Origin: Trema orientale
Taxonomy: Eukaryota; Streptophyta; Magnoliopsida; Rosales; Cannabaceae
Length of the DNA stretch: 64,000 bases
Assembly: GCA_002914845.1 (NCBI GenBank)
Contig: JXTC01000009.1
Location: 1,118,499 to 1,182,498, forward strand
Direction: 5' to 3'
Position 1 is the first letter of the stretch; every line of letters begins with the position of its first letter. Made by a program: the position numbers and the translations under genes. The notes under the pieces were generated by a model, which searched no databases, was not told the origin of the DNA, and saw only the letters and a list, made by a program, of their open reading frames with translations. Shown here piece after piece: positions 35,936 through 48,397 of the stretch.

Positions 35936-36660
35936 GTCTTTGCATTCTCTTATTTTACATGTGTTATCAATGGTATCAAGTTTCAAACTAAAAATTACAA
36001 TGTCTAACGAAAAACTCAGAATTATGATATTCGTGTTCCCGATTGTGGATGAAAATAATTTTTATGGTATTCTAGATTAGGTTCTCGAACTATCATATAT
36101 GAAACGATACCTAGTTTTGCTATTAGATGCAAATGTTTGACACTAATTCGAAGAAGAAACAAATTCAACAAGACGGTATATATTCACAAATGTATTTGTG
36201 GGTACTCAATAGTACAAGAGTAAGCTGTTTAATTACATTAATCTCACAAGCATACCTGATCTACTCGGTAGACACTCGTTATAAACAATTTTAATCCTCG
36301 CAATATATTAGAATTTTCTGATATTGAGAAAAATGTCGAAAGTTTTTCAACAAGCAATGACATTCCAATTTTGCAAGAATCAAATTCTTCTTCATTTCAT
36401 ATGTGAGTAGATCTTTTGAAGATAGACGATATTTGATTTCATTTTAAAGATGTTGAACTTGAAAATGTCAATAATGTTAATGAATTACTTCGAAACTCTC
36501 GTGTTATGATCATAGTTGATTTCTCGGTTGATGACGACAAATTTGAAGATAACGCACTAGAAGAATATAATGATGAAGAGATATAAATTGCTATAGAATA
36601 GTAGTAATGGGGCAAGATGAAGCATCCTCTAATGAAAATAGTTAACTTGTAAATTATTTG
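35936..36660 (+). pseudogene. Remnant of a CACTA (En/Spm) TNP2-type transposase, C-terminal region
   Basis: Short stretches in all three plus frames resemble, in order, the DUF4216 region that follows the TNP2 transposase: FYGILD-stop-VLELSYMKRY (about 36055-36105), KKKQIQQDGI (about 36155-36185), VDTRYKQ (about 36268-36290), then an acidic tail NELLRNSRVMIIVDFSVDDD...EEYNDEEI ending at TAA (about 36586). Several stops and shifts separate them, so the copy is long dead. I find no CACTA termini immediately around it. The family match is from memory of conserved motifs, not from a search. Confidence 0.5.
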
Positions 36661-37398
36661 ACTTTTCATATTTTTATACAGTATGTTTTGTATTTTTATA
36701 TTTTTTTTTTTTGGGCAGTATGTCTATGTAGGGAGTGCTCCCAGTGAGAAGGAACCGAGGAAGACAAATACGTCAAAGTTGATGGTCCATGTAGTGCGAT
36801 GCAAGGTTAGGCAAGTCGGTCCTAAAAAATAAAAAGTTGTTTAACAATATGTTAGCCTAATATGTTAGAGATACTTTCCCGGCCATCCACTTTGTCTAGG
36901 GAAAATACGAAGAAGGAGGATATAGAACTCATTTTCCTACAACTACTAGTAAGCAATGTATATATCCACTTTTCGTGAATTATACAAATATATATTATGT
37001 ATACAACACTATTAGCTATATATACATATGTATATAGCATGAGCTTTTACGGACCGCCCCTTTACACGTGGAGATGATGAACTTAGTAAAATTCAATATA
37101 TGTAAAAGAATTATGTAGCATATTTTTATTATATAGACCAGTGACAAGGATCATACTAATTAATTTGGTAACGTATGTATAAATATAAAATATTATAAAT
37201 GTACATATATATGCTGATGATGGACGATGCTAATTCATCTCAATGGAACACATGCATTTAGTTGTAGCTCACATTATATGACGCAAATAATAAGCTAAGC
37301 TAGGATTGACCAATCTATAGTAGTATAACTCAATTCAGCCATGTGCGGCCAAGGAATGGAGGAGACAGCTTCACATGCACAAGTTTTTTCAATCTCAA

Positions 37399-37442
<44 letters not shown>

Positions 37443-38080
37443 CGTGCAGGAATTAATGCATTATCTTGTAAATGTAATGATCAATCGTTGATGGTGTCTC
37501 ATTTTCCACTCGTTATGTTTTGCTTTTCCCATTTTCTTCTTCTCATTTGTTTTTCAATATATGTATATATATTTTTAAGTTGGGAGGTTTTTCTATTCCC
37601 AAACATGATCGATTAGAGGATTTTTTTTTCTCTCTCTCTTTTTTTTTTTTCGCTTGCATGCGACTGATGAAGGAATTACCATCCATGAAATTGGCAACTT
37701 AGTTTGACCCCAGCCTCAACGAGTTCATAAATTGAGCCTACATAGTTCCTAGGTAGTTAGGTTTATATCAAATGTTGTTTTTGTTTGCATCAATTCTATC
37801 TTTTCTACAACTCACGCTTTCTTAAACCATGTTTTTATTTTTATTTTTATTTTTTTTTCCAACAAAGTACAGTACGTATCCTCCTGATAATAAAGTCATG
37901 GAATACTACGTACACTAGCTAATAAGCAAATAAATATATTTGTATAAGGGGGACTCGAGAATTAAATTTTGATTTAACCATCCACGAGCCAAAGGAAACA
38001 TAAGGAAATTAGTTAGTTATTTTAATTTAAGAATATTCTATGTATAAACAGTTGAAAAGAAAAAAAAAAGAAAAGAAAAA
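36661..38080. other. Gene-free DNA with a (TC)n microsatellite
   Basis: (TC)19 lies at 37401-37438, with pyrimidine-rich DNA again at 37620-37652. The short frames across these tracts are artefacts. No gene is seen. Confidence 0.5.
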
Positions 38081-38334
38081 GGTTAGTTTAGTCGTTTAAG
38101 TTACTGATAAACCGAGTGTGGTAGCCTAATAATAAGAAAAAAAAAGCGCTAGGCGTCGTCGAACTCAAGCGGGCGAGAGGCGGCGGATCCATCCTTACCT
38201 TTGTTACTTTCTTCTAAACACTCCATGAGGGCTGATAGAGGATCACCCGGCCCATCGAAACGGTGTCTAGGTTATGATAGAGAGCTAGTTATCTCAGGTC
38301 GCTTTTATTAACCATTTTTTCCAAAAAAAAAAAA
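38081..38334 (+). mobile_element. Possible short retroposon (SINE-like) with A tail
   Basis: A GC-rich block (about 38140-38290, 'gcgctaggcgtcgtcgaact' and 'cacccggcccatcgaaacgg') stands out from its AT-rich surroundings and ends in a 16-A run (38322-38337), as a retroposed sequence would. The stretch 'ttatctcaggtcgctttta' resembles 'aatctcaggctgcttttgc' next to the SINE-like element at 17.9 kb. Clear A and B boxes in the right order and target duplications were not found. Confidence 0.35.
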
Positions 38335-39385
38335 AAAATAAACAAATTATATTTATTAGAAGAAACAGCATATGATAAGAATTTAGAAAACAAAAATAAA
38401 AATCACGACACGAGTTGTTTTTAAAGTGGGGATCATTCAGAGATTATAACTAAAGAATATAATGCCGACAAGTTGAAATTACATCATTCATTTCCCATGT
38501 CTTTTGGCTTGTTTTAAGTACTAACGAGGAAATATAACAGAAAAGTGCAACTAACCGAATATATACCTATTCATGTTACCTGTTTAGTTAACTTTATGCA
38601 TATATACATAGATCAAATAAGTCCGACAGAGAGAAAAAAACCATATAGAAATATAAGAAAATTCTGTCAAACTGAATAAGTATATTGAATTTTTTTTCTT
38701 TGAATATATAGATATATCAAACATCGATCGAATCATTTTAGCCACCACCGAAAGGAAAAGTGCAACTATTAATGAATGTTGTGGAAATAGATATATAGAT
38801 ACATCTGTTTCAAGTCAGAGGGTTTACACGCACATGTGTATGATGAATAAAGATATCAATTGCTTATCACCAGTTACGTGTAGAGTTTTGCTTGCTACAT
38901 GATATATATTTTTCTTGAGGGATACGATATTTATTTTTGGCCCTATGATTATTTTGGTTATTTATATATATATAGATATTCTTTAATTTAACAATATGGC
39001 TCGGTCCAATCGATATTAATCAACCGGAATATAGAAATATATGTATAAAGATAGTGACAGGAAATTTTAGAAAATAAGAAATAATACGGAAAAAAAAAAG
39101 ATAGTGACAGGAAGCCAAGAAGAAAATAATGAGACATACATTCTCTCTGGAAGTCGGTGGTCACTTTTGGTCCACATTGGAACAATTTGTTTGTCAAAAA
39201 GTTGACAGCCACAGCACCTTCTAGCCCATCCTTATTTATTTCGAACGGTTCTTTTCACTCTTTTTTTTGACCATTTTTTATTTTATCTTTTAACTATATA
39301 TAATGACTCTATTATTATTAATTAATTTAGAAGTGGCTTCCATATAATTTATAAAATTATATGTATTATGTTTATTATTATTTTT
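38335..39385. other. Gene-free AT-rich DNA
   Basis: A short direct repeat, 'aaagatagtgacaggaa', occurs at about 39046-39062 and 39098-39113. No gene is seen. Confidence 0.45.
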
Positions 39386-39556
39386 TTTTTCAAAGTGAGC
39401 TTAACTAATAACCTTCATTTTTTACAAAAAAAGAAAAATAATTCAAGCACCCATGAGTCGAACTCATGACCTAATACCTAACTCTTAACCTATCTTATGA
39501 CCTAATACCTAACTCTTAACCTATCTTATCTACTAAGCTAACCCCTGTGAGCAATG
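39386..39556 (-). mobile_element. tRNA-derived SINE with duplicated spacer
   Basis: On the minus strand, 'ggggttagcttagtagataa' (about 39528-39545) matches an A box and 'GAGTTCGACTC' (39455-39465) a B box, in the correct order. The spacer between them holds a 31-bp unit present twice in tandem (39466-39496 and 39497-39527), so the box-to-box distance is longer than in a tRNA. The 3' side runs into A/T-rich sequence toward 39390. Target duplications are not clear. Confidence 0.6.
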
Positions 39557-40405
39557 TATATATGTTTATTTAAAGACGCACAGAAGGGTGATATATACTT
39601 TAGGCCTCCAAAGAAATAGGGATTACAAATGAAGAAGATGGAAGATACTATAGCTATAGCTAGTATCAGTAGTATAACTCATTGCCAAAAGGTTCTCAAG
39701 GCGTTTTCAGTTCACAAGTCCCCACGATCAAAAGTAAATGAAGAACTCTATGTCCTCTCCAAATAATTTGCTCACTGTTAATTTTAAGCGAAAAAAAGAA
39801 AAGAAAAAAGGGTAGGAGGATTTTTGTTAGACTTAAATAATGCAAAACCTAGATATAAATTAATTTTACGTGTACTTAGTGCTTCTTTCTTTTTACCGCA
39901 AAAATCCCGTTACTTGCATGCTTATAAAATTATAATTATTGTATATAGTTATTCCTTTTTTTTTCCTTCCCTCTATTAGTGTTGGTGCTCATGGCGCAGA
40001 TTCTTTATCTATTTTATATGTCATATTACCGTCCAATCAATAATATTTTAACACATCATTCAAGAATAATCAGTTAAATGCTTATATTTTTAAGTTAACA
40101 CGTCATCTCAAATACATTTAAAAGAAAATTTCTATTCATTAATCAAATTTTTACTTTACGTTTACAAAATAATTTACCGGTAAATTATCATGAGTTTTAC
40201 CAATGTTTTTTTTTTCCTTTTTAACTGGGAAGGAAAAAGAAAAAAAAAAGAAAAAAAAAACAAATTTTTTTTTAATTATAATTGTAAAATTGGACATCTA
40301 TTATATGTAGTTTCCCTTCATTATTCCTACATATTTGATACTCAAAGAGTTCTTATTTTTCAATAAAATCACCTCTGCCGAAGGAATATATATATATATA
40401 TATAT
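39557..40405. other. Gene-free AT-rich DNA
   Basis: An A/T-rich near-palindrome (tttttttttcctttt ... aaaaggaaaaag region) lies at about 40206-40272. A (TA)n tract at 40388-40405 borders the next MITE. Confidence 0.45.
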
Positions 40406-40654
40406 GGGTACCAATCTAATATAGATATTATTTTTTTTTACTTATCTATAGGTATTGTTTTACCAATTAAAATTAGTCACGACTCACATATGTCTTTTTA
40501 TGGTAAAAAGTAGAAAGAGAAAAATATTAAATAATGTATATATATATATATTTTTTTATTTACTCAAATTATGGTAGCCGTTAGATCATGATCCAAAGGC
40601 TAAAAAAAAATATGTATCGATAGGTTAAAAAAAATATCTATTAGATTGGCAACC
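40406..40654 (+). mobile_element. TA-tract MITE family, copy 2
   Basis: Starts gggtaccaatctaatataga and ends 'ttagattggcaacc', flanked by (TA)n on both sides. The interior includes 'ctataggtattgttttacc' and 'gtagccgttagatcatgatcc', subfamily II features. Only a short TA-rich gap separates it from copy 3, in the same orientation. Confidence 0.85.
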
Positions 40655-40675
40655 TATATATATATATATGTATAT

Positions 40676-40889
40676 GGCACCAATTTAGTAGCTATTTTCT
40701 TAACTTATGTATAGGTATTGTTTTACCTAATTAAAATTTATCTTATATGTCTTTTCATGATAAAATGATAGAGAGAGAAAGAGTATTAAATAGTGTATAT
40801 TTATTATTTATTTTTTAAACTACTCAGATCATTATAGTAGTTAGATGATGATCTAACCGCTAAAAAAATACTTATTAGATTGGATCCAA
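40676..40889 (+). mobile_element. TA-tract MITE family, copy 3
   Basis: Starts ggcaccaatttagtagctat and ends 'ttagattggatcc', flanked by (TA)n. It is subfamily II, direct orientation relative to copy 2, slightly shortened at the right end. Confidence 0.8.
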
Positions 40890-42306
40890 ATATATATATA
40901 TATAATTTTTTTTTTGGGATATAGATCACAATATAGAGTAACCAACTAATAACCTTAATATTTTAGCCCAATAAAAAATGCATGAATGATGTAAATACAA
41001 ACATATAGCAAAACACTATGCAAAGATCAAAAGAAAATGAACCACTGTACAAGCAAAAAGAGAAACAAAATTTGGCTCCTGAAGAACAGCTTGAAAATTG
41101 TTGGTTTGCATCATATTGGCCACCAGTTAAATATTTATTTTTCTGTCCAATTTTTTTTTTTGACTTTTGTTTTTGAATAAATTAGCCTTTTCTCGCTATA
41201 TTTTTTAGTTAAATTTTTTTTAAAAAAATCTTGGTTAGTAAGTCCAAGTTCATTAAACTGGTTGATGGTGGTAAAATTCATTCGCTCATTTTGTAGCTTA
41301 TATAGGGCCTACAAAAGGTATTTGTATTTTTATGGGATCCATATTTCAGAAAAGAGATAATTATTATATTATTATTTATGAATATCAGTCTAATTATATT
41401 TCAAATCAAGTATTATCTAGTAAGTATCTTATTTTAACTAGATTACCCAAAAATAATTATTATTAATTATCTAATTAATAGAGTTTCCTATTTATTAAAC
41501 ACCTCTTATTTGCCTATAAATTCATAATCTTCTTCTTCATTCTATATCTCCTTATTCTATTCTATTCTCTCCACACAGTATGTATAAAAAATTAATCTCT
41601 ATAGCCATCCTCTTTATTCTCCTATGTAGTTTAATTAACTGATTTTTTACTCTGTTCTCATGAGCATAACTTAAAAAATTAACCAATTTTTTCTGAATAC
41701 AAGATTACAAGTGGTTAAAGACCTTTATAAATTCAATTGTAAATTTTAATTTATAATGGGTCGCTTGTTTATTTACAATTATCAGCGGAAAAACATGTAT
41801 AACTGTAGGAGTAGGCCATAGGATGGTTCAAACATTGGCCATGGTGTTGACTATTGCTAGGTATTGGAGTTGATTAATTCACACAAGTTAGAATTTTGGA
41901 ATGAAGAAAAGGAAGTAGAGTCACGTCAGAACTTTATTTCAATTAGAATATCAAATGCCTTTGAATTTTTGTCTTCGCCAGTACTAATTAAGCAACTACT
42001 AGTAATTTTGAGTTGATTAATTATCTCCTCTAATGAAGGACGACCGACAAGATTTTGACATGGCACCCGAAACTCTTGGAGTTTGCAAATTTAATGACAT
42101 AAATATTTATATATTGTACCTTTATACTGTATCTATTATATATCTTCTTTTGTGTTTTTATATGTTGAAAATACAATAAAGAAAACTATCCTTAATTAAT
42201 TATATCAATTAATTAAGAAGCTGTGTTGCTTAAAAATGATATGGGTTTCCCTAATTTGGATCGTGTATGGTACTAGTTTCAAAATCCACGCGCAGCATTT
42301 TATTAT
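40890..42306. other. Gene-free AT-rich DNA
   Basis: No gene is visible. 'Accaactaataaccttaat' (about 40939) resembles the 3' flank of the SINE at 39.4 kb ('taactaataaccttcat'), so a truncated relative may be present. The 9 bp before 42307 form the target duplication of the next MITE. Confidence 0.45.
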
Positions 42307-42546
42307 GGGCACCAATCCAGTAGGTATTTTTTTTTTACCTATGCATAGGTATCAATTGGCCAATGAAAAATTTTTTTACATATTTTTTTATATTAAAAAG
42401 TAGGAGAGAGAAAAAGCATTAATGATGCACGTCTTTTCATGCATCCCATTTTAGCCGTTAGATCATTGTTAGATGATGATCCAACGGCTAGAAAAAAAAT
42501 ACCTACACATAGGTAAAAAAAAAAAATACCTACCGGATTGGCAACC
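42307..42546 (+). mobile_element. TA-tract MITE family, copy 4 (best-bounded copy)
   Basis: Starts gggcaccaatccagtaggta and ends 'taccggattggcaacc'. The left and inverted right ends agree over about 45 bp: GG..(G/C)CCAATCC(A/G)GTAGGTA, a T run, then ACCTATG(C/T)(A/G)TAGGTA. The flanks are an exact 9-bp repeat, 'ttttattat' (42298-42306 and 42547-42555), so the unit and its superfamily-diagnostic duplication are well defined. The interior has the 'cgtcttttcatgcat' block and a hairpin around 'agccgttagatcattgttag' (subfamily I). Confidence 0.92.
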
Positions 42547-42552
42547 TTTTAT

Positions 42553-42584
<32 letters not shown>

Positions 42585-42585
42585 T

Positions 42586-42688
42586 GGTTGCCAATCTAGT
42601 AGGTATTTTTTTTTTTATCTATGTGTAAGTATTTTTTTTTAGTCATTAGATCATCATCTGATGGTGATCTAATGGCTATAATGAAGTN
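42586..42688 (-). mobile_element. TA-tract MITE family, copy 5 (half)
   Basis: Starts ggttgccaatctagtaggta, the right-hand terminus of the family, so the copy is in the opposite orientation to copy 4, from which a 30-bp TA-rich stretch separates it. It runs through the hairpin 'agtcattagatcatcatctg' and is cut off at an N (42688) and a T run; the other half is missing, by deletion or assembly error. Confidence 0.75.
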
Positions 42689-44096
42689 TTTTTTTTTTTT
42701 TTTTTGAAGGGGTAAAGATAGTTAATTACTATGGTCAATTAGGAAAAGAAAAAGAAACGTAGATAAATATTGATGGATGAGAAGTGAATGCTAACTAGCT
42801 AGTCATGAGATCACATGTTTATGACTTATATGTAAGACTTGGAACATATATACTTAGAGAACAATAATTTGAACACAGTATGGTCAAGAAAGTATTCAAG
42901 ATTCCTAGATCTTTTAAGAGATGGTTTTAGAAAAAGTTGATAGCTTTTGTCATAAGAAGAGAGTTAATTTGGAAAGAAAAAGAAAAAAAAAAGCAGTTAC
43001 AATATGAACAAGTGGCTTGCATTACCATGATCCATACATATCATGCATAAAGCACAATGGCAGGAGACTTGTTAATGAGCTTTTTAAAGCTTTAAATAAA
43101 TAATTATGTGAATTCATAATCAAACCTAAATAAAGTTAGTTTGAAAGCCCTTCAAAAAGGTACAAAAGGTGTTTCGAAGGCATAATGTCATTGTATTTTG
43201 ACAACCTCCTTTCTGTCATTATCTTCTAAAACATCAACAACCATGTAGTACTCTTTTCTTTTGGTTGGTTAAGTAATTCCATATTCTTTTGATTAATGCC
43301 ATTTCACAAAAGTGCATTGGTCCACATATAGAGTACGTTTCAAAGATGAAATACTGTGCAGGTCGGCCTAAATACATTTGAAGTGTATTAAAGTCATGTT
43401 GAAAGGAATATCTGCCTTATCCCAAAAGGGTTTAAACCCCGGACAAATTAACCACTAATATGTTAGAGTTGACTCCCGTACGCAAAGCTTGACTTTTCTA
43501 AATTAATATGATGTTCATGCTCCAAAATCTAGTTTATATTAAGCAATTCTAAAAATCAGATAATTAATTATGTACGCATTAGTTTTACTTCGTGATCAAT
43601 ACTTTCTTTGTTATTGCACGTTAAGTTCATTGATGAACTTTCTCACATTACTAAGGGAGAAAAGTACACACAATTAAATTAGTCAACTTAAAATAGATTA
43701 GTTACATAGGATATGCACATTCTAAGCTTACGACTCCAATCATGGATATATCCTTCGAGAACTAAAACTACCCTTTTAATTTGTAATTATATGCAAAAAA
43801 AAAAAAAAAAAAAAAGTAAGCTATATTCTTATATGTGTATACATATGCTTATGCATATACATATAGCATGTCATCATGAAGAGATTTTATATCATGTCAT
43901 GAACAGAGTAATTTGTTATTCATTGTTGAGCTAATGAACTAGTATCTCCATTCTAATTAATAATAAAACCCAGCTTTTTGGGTGAAGGAAGAATTATATA
44001 TATATATATATATATAGGTCAAGAAACTTTACGAATGGATGATCAGCTAGTACAAAATGTTTAAATATAAATATAATATATATAATGGTTACCAAT
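42689..44096. other. Gene-free DNA with a weak SINE-like trace
   Basis: No gene is supported. On the minus strand, 43430-43475 reads 'tattagtggttaatttgtcc' followed by 'ggggtttaaaccc', loosely like A and B boxes of a SINE. A 19-A run lies at 43797-43815 and (TA)n at 43995-44017. Confidence 0.35.
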
Positions 44097-44326
44097 CTAG
44101 TAGGTATTTTTTTTTACCCATGTATAGATATTTTTTTTTAGCCGTTGGATCAATCATCTAATGGTGATCTAACGGCTAAAATAATGTGCATGAAAAGACG
44201 TATATCATTAATGTTATTTTTCTCTCTTACTTTTTAATATGTAAAAATGTACATGATAAATCTTAATTGGTCAAAACAATACCCATATATAAGTAAAAAA
44301 AAAAAATACCTACTGGATTGGTGCCC
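44097..44326 (-). mobile_element. TA-tract MITE family, copy 6
   Basis: Starts ggttaccaatctagtaggta and ends 'tactggattggtgccc', the family termini in reverse order, in AT/TA-rich flanks. The interior includes 'agccgttggatcaatcatct' and 'gcatgaaaagacgt' (subfamily I, inverted). Confidence 0.88.
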
Positions 44327-44351
44327 ATATAATATATATATATATATATAA

Positions 44352-44576
44352 GCCATAATCCAATAAATTTCTTTTATAGATTATTTTTTTAGCCGTCGGA
44401 TCATTATCTAACGATTACCATAATTTGAGTAGTTAAATAATAATAACAATAAATACATATTATATATTTAATGTTTTTCTTCTCTACCTATTACCATTAA
44501 AAGACGTACATGATGAATTTTAATTAGGTAAAATAATACTTATAAATAGGTAAAAAAAAATTCATGTATATATATA
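44352..44576 (-). mobile_element. TA-tract MITE family, copy 7 (diverged)
   Basis: A degraded left end ('gccataatccaataaatttc') follows a (TA)n tract just after copy 6. The interior keeps 'agccgtcggatcattatcta' and 'ttaattaggtaaaataatac', and the right end fades into 'aaaaaaaaattcatgtatat'. It is subfamily II in reverse orientation and looks older than copy 6. Confidence 0.65.
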
Positions 44577-47500
44577 CATCTCTATTCTTCACTATAGTAT
44601 CAAAAACCTAAAGCACAAAAAAAAAAAAAAAAAGATCTTTGTTGATTTTTACGTGAACTATAAGGTGCATGGATCGTGTTGAACAAATGGGTGTGGAATG
44701 CATGTTCTTTTAGAATACAGATGCATGTTTCTGGTAACAGGGACAAAACGTGACCTTAACAATTAGTATTTGTCTTTTAAGTGGAGCTTGAAAATGGCCA
44801 TAATATTATATGAGGACAGATTTCCGTTCTTTATCACATGATATAATTCGTAACACATAAACATGGATATGTTTGTAGTGGGGAATGAAGAAATAATGGA
44901 TATGATCAGTTATCTCTGAGTAGGAATCCCACCATTTTAAAGTGGAACCCTTGTATATTAGCAAATGCTCAAAGAAGCATTATTATTCATTTATTCACTT
45001 TTTTTATGATGAGAAGTACTCCAACAAACAAGGTAATTCCGGATTCCTTGAAAAGACTTAGAAAAGTGAGACCACTCCCGCCTACCAAACAGAATGTATC
45101 ACTTGTTCAATAATTAGCAAACCATATTTGACTAATTTATTGTTGGGTTTTTTTTTTTCCTTTTTTAATCTCTTAATCTTTCTGTAATAAATTATTCTTT
45201 CATTTTTTTATTTTTTTTTGGGTGTGTTAGGACGTGTACAGTTTTCCAAATTGTATCTACACAGATTAGGGACGTATTTCTTATGATTAGGCCCCCGTAT
45301 CTCTCATTTCCAAGTAATGTGAAACATTACAATCATCCAAGTTTAGGATCTAATAGCCTCGTTAGCATCATTCCTCATGTTATCTTTTATATGTCCCGCA
45401 CCTTTGATTCGGATTAGCTCTTATACCATTTGTTAGAATATATCCTAGTAATTAGAATTATCTCACATATCATTTGTTAGGACTTATTACTTATGGTGAT
45501 ATCGTTCATTTTGGCTTTATTATTTTACGGTTTTCAAAAATCTGTCTACATACTCAAGTTAAGAGCATCTTTCTTTATAAGATCCAAATACAATGCGGTG
45601 AGGGGATTTAAGGCATATCTTTATTATTGACAATGAAAAACCTAAGGTATCTAGGAAAATTGATATGGTAAATATTAGGTAGTCAAATTTCAATTTCTTT
45701 TTGTTAAAAAAATAAGGGATGTGGGATTAGAACTTCAAATTTCAATAATTAATATTGGCCACGTATGTTTACTAGTTGGTAAATTAGGAAATGAGTAGAA
45801 AAGATAATAGAGGAGAATAAGAAACATTAATGAGTAGAAAAAATTAGATTCATTTTCATGTGTATCTAATTGGTATGTAAATTCATGAAATAAAAATAGA
45901 AAAAAACTCATTCTATTTTCTGAATTAGTAAACACGCTTTAGATGTAGTGTAGTTACTAATCACGATATGCCTGCAACCACATTAGGTGGTTAAAATTAA
46001 CTAATATTATATGCTCTATATATATATATCAGTATCAGCACATTATTTCCATATATTTTGTGCACAATTTCTTTTTATTTGGTTGTTAGCAGAACAAAAT
46101 AGTTTGATAAGATGTTTGTCATTATGGATTAATATTGTAATTAAATTTTTGTGTTGAATTTATTATTGCTATTCTGTATTATAGGATACTACGTACTAGT
46201 TATTGTAAGTTATGACTACATATTATGACATTCTCATATTTTGATTTCCAAAATAAAAAAAATACCATATATAGCAATATTTGTGATAATAGTAAATTTA
46301 TATTAGTACATAAAGATTAGGTGGTTTCATGTAGGGAAGCAAAATTTTTTTGGAGTTCATTGATCTTGCCGAAGGTCTGCATATACAACACAAAATGACT
46401 TGAGACAAACTGAACGAGATCATAGCACACTTGGAAAGGAGAATTCAATCATCTTATCTTTTAAACTTTGTGCAATATATATTTCTACATTTGGAGAAGC
46501 CAGTTTGGGACCACGTATATATTCCATAAATGCAGAAACCAATTTGGCCACTTACATTTATCACATAAGAGGCGTCGTTTCCTCATTGGTCGTATATATT
46601 ACGAAACATAATGAGATGATTATTTTGATTTAAAAAAAAAAAAAAAAGAAAGCCCCCAAAAAAAAACTTCCTTTTTTTTTTTCTTTTTTTTTTCCCGGGG
46701 TTAAATGAGAGATTAATAATGATTAATGACCCGATAGAGGAAACGCATAAATGTCCATAACTTGTGTTTCTTGGGGGAAGGTACACGTGTCACACAAGGG
46801 ACGATTGACAAGCTTATCCTCTGCAAATTTATTTATTTATTTATTTTTAACTTATAGTTATATCCAAATGTCGTATTAAACTTGTGTCTGTTTTTCAACC
46901 GTACGTCTAGATTTTATGGATGGAAGACTTGAAATCTCAACATTACGTCCCTTCAAATGCCGGAGGACGTGGACACAATTAAGTACTAAATAGTGGATTT
47001 TATCTAATTAGGAATATTAATTAGTGTCAATAATATGTTTAAAGAAAAAGTGGGGTTTCACGTCACTTAATTGCAAAAGATATAATACCACCTAAAAGCA
47101 TCTCTCACATTGTGATGATGATTTAACTAGCCAAGAAATTCTGATCAATTGATAAGTATTGACGTTCATTTTAGTCAACAACGATAATAAAAATTTCTAG
47201 AGCGAAACTGCGATGTAACAGTGAATTAAAAGTAAAGAATACAACGTATATGTGGATCGAGTACTAGATTTGCCTACATATTTCATACGATGTTTTCACT
47301 GTATATGATAGTTCACTATGATATAGTTGAGAATATAATTCGAGGAGTTCTACTAATCAATTAGTTTCATATTGTAACTAAAAGTACATCATATATTGGT
47401 CACAAAAACTAGTATATTTAGTAATTATTAAAACCTTTAGGCCATGAACATCTTAGTAATTTATTACACACTCACAACATTTTTATATATATGATATAGC

Positions 47501-48391
47501 TAATACTTTCAGTCACAAAAATTTATAACACATGTAGTCACAATTGCACACATGACACGTATACATTTATACACAATATGTACACTAGGAGTCATGTAAA
47601 ATCGAAATATAAGTCTTCATTTATAAATAACATATTTCGATTACCTTAACATTACTATAGACTACATGTCAATTAGGGTAGCATGCACTTATATGCAGAT
47701 CTTAATCATCCCACACACAACACATGTTTATATGTACATCAAATTAATCTGAAATTACGTAATCACACGCATGTTACTATTTCGTTATTACAATTTGGTA
47801 AACTTTTTTATACCTATTGTTATAATACCTAATCTTACAACATATTCGTATATATCAAAGAAAAGAGAAAATTACATGATAACTTTTGAAAGCATGTGTG
47901 ATTATTAAGTTTGCAACCACAATGGTAACTTTGAATGAAGTAAAATGTAGAAGTTATGGATGGGTGGGGTATGAGAAAATCTGCCTAGCCAGCATGCATT
48001 GGGAAGAGATCTTAGGGTGTAATGAAGCAAAGGTCGGCTGTTGGTAGGACTGGAATTATTTTTCTTCCCTTCGGATCCCAACTGATGAGAGACAACACTG
48101 CACCAAAAAGATAGAACATTTATCCCCCACCTTAGCTCACCACCCCATGTCGTCTATATTTTACTACATGAAAACCCTAGCTATATATATATCTAGTATA
48201 TACAACATTCAGAATAAAAAAAAACAAATAATATGATCTATAGCTTCATCATCATACACATATATAACTTGTTTTTAAAGACAAAAATACATAATTATAA
48301 ATGTTGTCTGTAGTATGTACGCAACTAGTATCATTAATTATTACTTCTAAGTAAGAGATTCGATCTAGTCCCATTTGGGGATCGGTCCATC
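44577..48391. other. Gene-free AT-rich DNA
   Basis: No gene is supported over almost 4 kb. An A-run/T-run hairpin with a C-rich loop lies at 46631-46692. (TTTA)n lies at 46829-46847. The segment 45230-45500 contains 'ttataccatttgttagaa', a phrase common near retroelement fossils, but no boundaries can be drawn. Short frames at 45735-45935 and 46400-46633 have no domain. Confidence 0.4.
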
Positions 48392-48397
48392 ACATGA

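Noticed and set aside
43430-43475. Third minus-strand SINE
   Set aside because: Box matches are weak and neither tail nor target duplication is seen; mentioned only as a trace.
46631-46692. A-run/T-run hairpin as a terminator
   Set aside because: Resembles a bacterial terminator only in shape; the context is plant nuclear DNA with no gene before it.
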